Shown here piece by piece: positions 59,372-64,000 of a stretch of DNA of 64,000 nt; within the stretch, counting starts at the first letter, position 1, and every line of letters starts with the position of its first letter. The stretch is from a bacterium HR19 (GTDB lineage Bacteria; Calescibacteriota; Calescibacteriia; Calescibacteriales; Calescibacteriaceae), in NCBI GenBank assembly GCA_002898315.1, contig BEHV01000006.1, positions 1 through 64,000 on the forward strand. Reading direction: 5' to 3'. A program made the position numbers and the translations under genes. The notes beneath the pieces are model-generated. The model saw only the letters and a program-made list of their open reading frames with translations. It had not been told where the DNA came from and did not search any database.

Positions 59372-60865
59372 TCAATTTTTCAAATTTTTTGACTCCGCAT
59401 CAATTCCGAGGAAAGTTTTAGAGAAAATCTTCAAAGAGATAAGCAGTGAGAGAAAGACAAAAGATGATATTCCGACAAAAACAAGAAAAGAAAGAACACG
59501 GGGCATAAATCTATAATGCTGGAGGTAAAAGTAAGCGAAAACAAGAGATAGAAAAGAAGAGGGAACAGAAACAATAACACCTTTGAAAAATGGTCTAAAA
59601 ACGCTCAAATCTGATTTCAGAACAAGGTATATTGTGGAAATCAGCGTTGAGAGAGAACTTGCAAGAGCAACACCCACATGTTTTAAATCCTTCACGAGAA
59701 GAAAGCCCAAAACAGCGTTAAAAACGAAAGATATGAAACCTGATATTACAGGAATTTTGAGCTTACCTATTGCCTGAAAATCTGTCGTCAAAATCCTTGA
59801 AATAGCAGTAGGAATCAATCCAAGAGAGTACATAAAAAGAGCTTGCGAGGTTCCGAGAACATCTTCTTGAAGAAACTTTCCATATCCGAAAACGAAGTAG
59901 ATTATCGGCTCGGAGAACAGACAAAGACCAAGAGTAGCAACAGATGTTATAGCAGACGAAACAAACACAGACCTTGAAAAAACTTCTTCCCTCTCTTTTC
60001 CACCAGCAGACATAAAAGGTAAAGAAACATAAGAGAGAGAATAGACAAAGACACCAAGAGGGAGTTCAAAAAATCTTGTAGCATAAGTTAGGTAAGAAAT
60101 CACTTTTTCTCCACCAAGCGAAGCTATCGCGCGAGAAACCAAAAAGTTTATCTGGTATATAGCTCCCGAAAGAAGAATAGGAGGGATAGCAGAACGCACC
60201 AACTTTGAATAACTGCTGGAGGAAAAAGAAATTGAAAATCTCACGAGTTTTGCAGAGGGAATAAGCTGAATCAGAATTTGCAAGATAACTCCCAAGAAAA
60301 CTCCGAACACAAAGCCGAGATCTGGTCTTGAGTAAAATCTATGGAAAATAAAGATCCCGAAGATAACAGAGATGTTGAATATGCTCATCGTAGAGGCGGG
60401 AAGTCCGAAAATGTGGAAAGAATTCAAAAGAGCAGAGAGGAGAACAGCAACTGAGACGAAAAATAAGTAGAAAGAAAGCGAGGCGGTAAAAAAAGAAGCA
60501 AGCTTTTTTCCTTCCGGAGAAAAACCGGGCGAAAGAACATAAGGGATAAGAGGAGACAGAACAAAAAGCACAATTGAAAGTCCGCCCGTTATCAAGGCGA
60601 CTTGACCGAAAATTGACGAGAAAGCCGAGCTTATCTGATTTTCTTTTCTTGCTCTCGTGAAAGCTGGAACAAAAGCAGGGGCAACAAGTCCATCTGCAAA
60701 AAATCTCCTGAAAATGTTAGGAATTGACCATCCGACAAAAAGCGAGTCGGTGATCTGACCGGCACCAAGAAAAAAAGCAAGAGCCATCTCACGGAAAAGC
60801 CCCGTAATTCTGCTCAAAACGATGAAAAAAGAGACGATTCCAACTCTTTCTGAAAACCTTCTCAT
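59372..60865 (-). CDS. murJ: Lipid II flippase MurJ
   Basis: This 497-residue MOP-superfamily protein flips lipid II to the periplasm for peptidoglycan synthesis. Around fourteen membrane segments are visible, with IVLSRITGLFREMALAFFLG and WSIPNIFRRFFADGLVAPAF at the N-terminus, both strongly conserved in MurJ, and the YATRFFELPLGVFVYSLSYV region. Length is typical (490-520). Its start overlaps the pabB stop by 4 nt (ATGA), so the two are translationally coupled. Confidence 0.95.
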   Translation of the reverse strand: MRRFSERVGIVSFFIVLSRITGLFREMALAFFLGAGQITDSLFVGWSIPNIFRRFFADGLVAPAFVPAFTRARKENQISSAFSSIFGQVALITGGLSIVLFVLSPLIPYVLSPGFSPEGKKLASFFTASLSFYLFFVSVAVLLSALLNSFHIFGLPASTMSIFNISVIFGIFIFHRFYSRPDLGFVFGVFLGVILQILIQLIPSAKLVRFSISFSSSSYSKLVRSAIPPILLSGAIYQINFLVSRAIASLGGEKVISYLTYATRFFELPLGVFVYSLSYVSLPFMSAGGKEREEVFSRSVFVSSAITSVATLGLCLFSEPIIYFVFGYGKFLQEDVLGTSQALFMYSLGLIPTAISRILTTDFQAIGKLKIPVISGFISFVFNAVLGFLLVKDLKHVGVALASSLSTLISTIYLVLKSDLSVFRPFFKGVIVSVPSSFLSLVFAYFYLQHYRFMPRVLSFLVFVGISSFVFLSLLISLKIFSKTFLGIDAESKNLKN

Positions 60866-62055
60866 ATCTCAAATCCCAAAGCTTTCGCAAAAGCAACTGA
60901 TTTTGTCAAACTTTCTTCATATTCTCTGAGCGGGTCGGAATCGTATGTTATACCGCAACCCGTCCAGTAAAAAATTTTCTTGTCTTTTAAGAGAAATATT
61001 CTTATGGCGACAGACATAGTGAAATTGTTGCTTTCGTCAAAGTACGCAATAGCTCCGCAATACGGACCTCTTCTTTTTCTTTCAACAAACTCAATTATCT
61101 CCATAGCTGACTTTTTCGGAGCTCCCGTTACCGAAGCAGGTGGAAAAGTCGCAAAAAGTATATCCTCCAGACATTCTTTCATCAGCTCTCCTTCAACTTC
61201 TGATACAAGATGAACCAAAGTAGAATAGACCTCAACATCAAAAAGCCGTTTTACTTTCACTTTTCCGGGATGGCAGATTTTCCCAAGATCATTCCTGACC
61301 ATATCAACAATCATAAGATTTTCCGCTCTTTCTTTTTCATCTGCCACAAGTTCTGCTGAAACCCTTTCAACATCAGAAATACTAAATAACCTTCTTGTTC
61401 CTTTTATGGGACAGCTTCTTATTGTGTCTCCTTTTTTCTCAAGGAAAAGTTCAGGAGAGCCACTTGCAATAACAAAACCTAATTCTGAAGAAAAATCAAA
61501 AAAAGCAGGATAATTCACTTTCTGAGCAAAAAAATATCTCAAAAACAAAGAAAATATCTCATCTGTGCTGTAGTACGGCAGTTCAAAAGATATTCTGCGA
61601 GCTATATTCACCTGATAAACATCTCCATCAAATATCTTTCTCCTCACATATCTTACTCCTTCAATAAAGTCATTTTTTCCTTCTTCAAAAATATCGCCTG
61701 TCAGCTTTACTTTCTCGGGTTTTCTATTCTTCTGCTCAAAAAAATTTTCCGATCTGATGAAATCTTCAAAGTTTTCTCTTTCTTCTCTTTTCAGTGCTAT
61801 AAAAACAGCATCAGGAAGGTTGAGGTCGTCATAACCGACCGGAAAGCTCTCAACAAACCTTGAAAGGTTATACGAAATAAAACCCGTTTTTTCTCCTTCT
61901 TCATTCTTCACAAAACTTTTGATGAGTGAGAAAGGATGACCTTTTTTATATTTTAGTTTTCTGCTGTTTTCTATCACAAATGATTCTTCACCTTGAAGGA
62001 TAAAAATTTTTGAACGGTTTCGTTTTTGCCAGATATAATTTCCAAAAACAAACAT
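60862..62055 (-). CDS. pabB: Aminodeoxychorismate synthase component I (PabB-like)
   Basis: This 397-residue chorismate-utilising enzyme has the Lys-type active-site motif SCPIKGTRRLF (about residue 213), which marks PabB and salicylate-type members (TrpE has PIAGT). It also has MVRNDLGKICHPGKVKVKRL, FPPASVTGAPKKSAMEIIEF and CGAIAYFDESNNFTMSVAIR. It makes 4-amino-4-deoxychorismate for folate with a PabA glutaminase, which is not in the window. The family-typical N-terminus is shortened. murJ follows with a 4-nt overlap. Confidence 0.88.
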   Translation of the reverse strand: MFVFGNYIWQKRNRSKIFILQGEESFVIENSRKLKYKKGHPFSLIKSFVKNEEGEKTGFISYNLSRFVESFPVGYDDLNLPDAVFIALKREERENFEDFIRSENFFEQKNRKPEKVKLTGDIFEEGKNDFIEGVRYVRRKIFDGDVYQVNIARRISFELPYYSTDEIFSLFLRYFFAQKVNYPAFFDFSSELGFVIASGSPELFLEKKGDTIRSCPIKGTRRLFSISDVERVSAELVADEKERAENLMIVDMVRNDLGKICHPGKVKVKRLFDVEVYSTLVHLVSEVEGELMKECLEDILFATFPPASVTGAPKKSAMEIIEFVERKRRGPYCGAIAYFDESNNFTMSVAIRIFLLKDKKIFYWTGCGITYDSDPLREYEESLTKSVAFAKALGFEI

Positions 62056-62152
62056 AACATCTCAACCAAGAAACCGCAAGATTTATTAAATTAAAACTCT
62101 TGAAATTGCGGATTTTTTGTGTGAAAAAATTTGAGTTCTGTTTTCTCGTTTT

Positions 62153-62560
62153 TCAGAGTTCTTTCTCTTTTTGTGTCACGAGACCTATTTTTTCAACTCC
62201 CGCCTGTTTTAATATATCCATAACTTTAACAATAATTCCGTAGCTTATAGATTTCTCTGCTTCTATGAGTATTTCTTTTCGTTTGAGTTCGGAGACATAC
62301 TTTTTAAGTTCATCGTAGTTTTTCAGAACAAGTCCGTTTATTCTTATTTCGTTGAGTTTATTTATCACAATAAGAGGTATATCTTCGGTTTGTTCAGTAG
62401 CTTGCGAAGTTTGAGCTGATGGAACATCTACATCAAAAGAGTATTTGAGAACAGGTGCAGTTATCATAAATATTATGAGGAGAACGAGCATTATATCTAT
62501 GAGCGGGATCATATTTATTGACGCTTCATAATCTTGACTATCTTTCTTGAACTCCATCAA
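62153..62560 (-). CDS. ExbD/TolR family biopolymer transport protein
   Basis: This 135-residue protein has a single N-terminal membrane helix with the essential Asp: INMIPLIDIMLVLLIIFMIT (residues about 14-33), then the conserved TAPVLKYSFDVDVPSA and a periplasmic domain with IVINKLNEIRINGL. ExbD/TolR works with ExbB/TolQ to use the proton gradient for outer-membrane transport or division. ExbB/TolQ is not next to it. A TAAAAA hexamer lies 9 nt before the ATG. Confidence 0.92.
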   Translation of the reverse strand: MMEFKKDSQDYEASINMIPLIDIMLVLLIIFMITAPVLKYSFDVDVPSAQTSQATEQTEDIPLIVINKLNEIRINGLVLKNYDELKKYVSELKRKEILIEAEKSISYGIIVKVMDILKQAGVEKIGLVTQKEKEL

Positions 62561-62607
62561 TAGATATTTTTAAAAATTTGCAGTTCAAAGTGACGAGGGG
62601 AAAATTT

Positions 62608-63474
62608 TTACTCGCTTATCTTTTCAAGAACCACTTTCACCCTATCAAACCTCTTTGCTCTGAACCTTTTTTGAGCGTTCCCTTCTCTCACAGATATTTC
62701 AAGGGTATTATAAGAACCGAATATAAAAAGTGTCTGCCCCGCTTTTGCCTGTTCATAAGATGACAAAATCTTTCCGGGAATCTTCTTACCCCTCAGATAT
62801 AGAGCTTTGAGACGATAGCCCGAAAAACAATCCTTTGGAATATCTGTTATTATGTTGCCAAATTTATCTATGTGTATCACCGACCCCTCAATCTGATGCA
62901 AAGAATCGCTATCTTTGAGCTTCAACACAGGAAAACTCAAAATATGTGGATTAACCAATCTATGACTTGCAATTTCGCTAAAATCCACACCAGAAGATAT
63001 AAAGGCAGAAGCGGGACCAAAAATATCTCTTCCGTGAAAAGTTGAAGACAAAGGAAGAAAAACCCCAAGATCCTTCGCTTTACCCTTTATCTTTTCATAA
63101 TCAAGAACGAAAACCTCAAAATCGCCACGAAACAGCGGAGAGAATATCCCATTATCCGGTCCGACAAAATAAACTGTTTTAACAAATTGAAGACCATCAA
63201 AATCAAAAGATATTCTGGTTCTACCGCAGATCGGCTTTCTCTTCCCCCCAACTCCCGGGTCAACGACACCGAGAACAACCGAGCTATCTGGTAAAAACTT
63301 CAAAATCTTCTCTATTATAAAGGCGCAAGCGTAAATATCAAACGAAGGAACATTATGAGTTATATCAATTATCCTCGCTTTGGGATTTATAGATAAGATA
63401 ACCGCTTTCACAGCACCAACATACTCATCTTCAAGTCCATAATCTGTGATAAAAAATATCGGACGGTCAGACAT
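62608..63474 (-). CDS. SAM hydroxide adenosyltransferase (DUF62 family)
   Basis: This 288-residue protein matches the SAM-dependent halogenase/hydroxide adenosyltransferase family, which cleaves SAM to adenosine and methionine in its non-halogenase members. Motifs: IFFITDYGLEDEYVGAVKAV, VVLGVVDPGVGGKRKP, TFHGRDIFGPASAFISSG and GSVIHIDKFGNIITDI. The hydroxide-transferase reading is favoured because the family's common form carries the Asp-Arg-His set suggested by D in ITDYG, R and H in HGRD; no fluorinase-type loop is seen. Length is typical (260-300). Confidence 0.9.
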   Translation of the reverse strand: MSDRPIFFITDYGLEDEYVGAVKAVILSINPKARIIDITHNVPSFDIYACAFIIEKILKFLPDSSVVLGVVDPGVGGKRKPICGRTRISFDFDGLQFVKTVYFVGPDNGIFSPLFRGDFEVFVLDYEKIKGKAKDLGVFLPLSSTFHGRDIFGPASAFISSGVDFSEIASHRLVNPHILSFPVLKLKDSDSLHQIEGSVIHIDKFGNIITDIPKDCFSGYRLKALYLRGKKIPGKILSSYEQAKAGQTLFIFGSYNTLEISVREGNAQKRFRAKRFDRVKVVLEKISE

Positions 63475-63526
63475 ATAGCTATACCAAAAAAATAACCTTA
63501 AATTTCCCAGATGGGTTTTTTAATTT

Positions 63527-64000
63527 TTATTTTTTGTTATCTCCGTCTGATAACAACTTTTCAACGACATCTATGAAATTTACAAGGAAAAGAAGTTTAT
63601 TTTTGATGTATTTGAGCGTATCAACATCAAAAGACAATGGAGGGTTTTTGATAAGAATTGATGTCAATTTTTTAATGTAAAAAACAGCAGATTGGCTCCC
63701 ATCTTCTTTTGGGTCATCAAAATCTGCTGAATGTATTATCTGGAAAATTCCTGCGTCAGCAATATCATCTGAATCTTCACTGATATTTTGGTTATTATTT
63801 TTGCCACGATTCACTTCATTTAGATTTGCGAGTATATCATCAATCACCTCAAAAACCTTACTTTTCTTGTCTGATAGTTTATCTTTATGAGAAGAGAAAG
63901 CTTTTACTATATCTATTTTCTCTTCATTTTTTTCTTCCACCTGACTGCTCCAGACGATCGGATAGTTTTTCTTTATCCATCTTTCTATCTCATATATTGG
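63527..64000 (-). CDS. Unrecognised protein, open at the right window edge
   Basis: I do not recognise this product. A GTG at 63940 could start a 137-residue protein, but the frame continues without a stop to base 64000, adding PIYEIERWIKKNYPIVWSSQ upstream, so the true start probably lies outside the window. The visible part is hydrophilic, with an Asn/Asp/Ser-rich acidic stretch around the middle and a helical C-terminus (LKYIKNKLLFLVNFIDVVEK). No signal or membrane segment is visible. It ends 52 nt before the SAM adenosyltransferase gene. Confidence 0.55.
   Translation of the reverse strand, partial: PIYEIERWIKKNYPIVWSSQVEEKNEEKIDIVKAFSSHKDKLSDKKSKVFEVIDDILANLNEVNRGKNNNQNISEDSDDIADAGIFQIIHSADFDDPKEDGSQSAVFYIKKLTSILIKNPPLSFDVDTLKYIKNKLLFLVNFIDVVEKLLSDGDNKK

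Overview
This window is a compact chromosomal segment of an AT-rich, diderm (Gram-negative) and probably motile bacterium. The diderm assignment rests on lpxA, a Skp/OmpH chaperone, an ExbD/TolR protein, outer-membrane-like barrels and many lipobox signal peptides; motility rests on a flagellin C-terminus at the left edge. Heavy use of AGA/AGG and ATA codons and purine-rich coding strands would fit a thermophile, but I cannot place the organism. The secreted lipoproteins, Hanks-type kinase and PilZ protein recall deltaproteobacterial and myxobacterial genomes or an uncultured candidate phylum. There is no rRNA, CRISPR array, prophage or intact transposase.

Layout. 0-1.5 kb: flagellin end, bS21, tRNA-Phe, and an rplA-rpmH pair on the minus strand. 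1.6-9.4 kb: recG, a NIL-domain protein, tRNA-Glu, Skp, a GH99-like lipoprotein, a polyamine operon (pyruvoyl arginine decarboxylase plus agmatinase), a PLD nuclease and a GlcD-type oxidase. 9.5-15.1 kb: a TraB/VirB10-like secreted protein, an oligopeptide-binding protein, and a zinc-uptake cluster (small His/Cys exported protein, barrel, ZnuA, ZnuB; no ATPase). 15.1-21.2 kb: a degenerate acyl-CoA dehydrogenase-like protein, an acetoacetate-decarboxylase-like protein, a large lipoprotein, lspA, a cNMP-binding protein and lpxA. 21.3-29.7 kb: a minus-strand run of leuS, hisA, an NfeD-type protease, a glycosyltransferase-TPR fusion and an AidB-like dehydrogenase. 29.8-40.7 kb: lipid kinase, orphan PqqD-like RRE and Ser/Thr kinase, then (after a minus-strand CbiX protein) argJ, a stand-alone LeuA regulatory domain, a polytopic membrane protein, a divergent Nramp protein and glnE. 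40.7-50.7 kb: PgpH-like HD phosphodiesterase, extracellular hydrolase, ftsK, GT2, glyS and a PilZ protein. 50.7-50.9 kb: an apparently promoter-bearing, tnpB-less omega-RNA-like IS200/IS605 right end. 51-64 kb: TPR-AIM24 protein, then a long minus-strand run (Ski2-like helicase, peptide permease, ornithine cyclodeaminase family, grpE, Rsm22-like, tRNA-Gly, hsp20, murJ, pabB, exbD, SAM hydroxide adenosyltransferase, and one unknown running off the right edge).

Most genes are housekeeping functions separated from their usual partners (rplA without rplK, rpmH without rnpA, znuB without znuC, exbD without exbB, grpE without dnaK, glyS without glyQ), so gene order is heavily reshuffled. The items most worth a second look are the orphan omega-RNA-like locus at 50.73-50.89 kb; start codons placed 6-8 nt after a -10-like hexamer, suggesting frequent leaderless transcription; the orphan RRE beside a kinase; the TraB-like solo protein; and several regulatory or catalytic domains stripped of their usual enzyme context.
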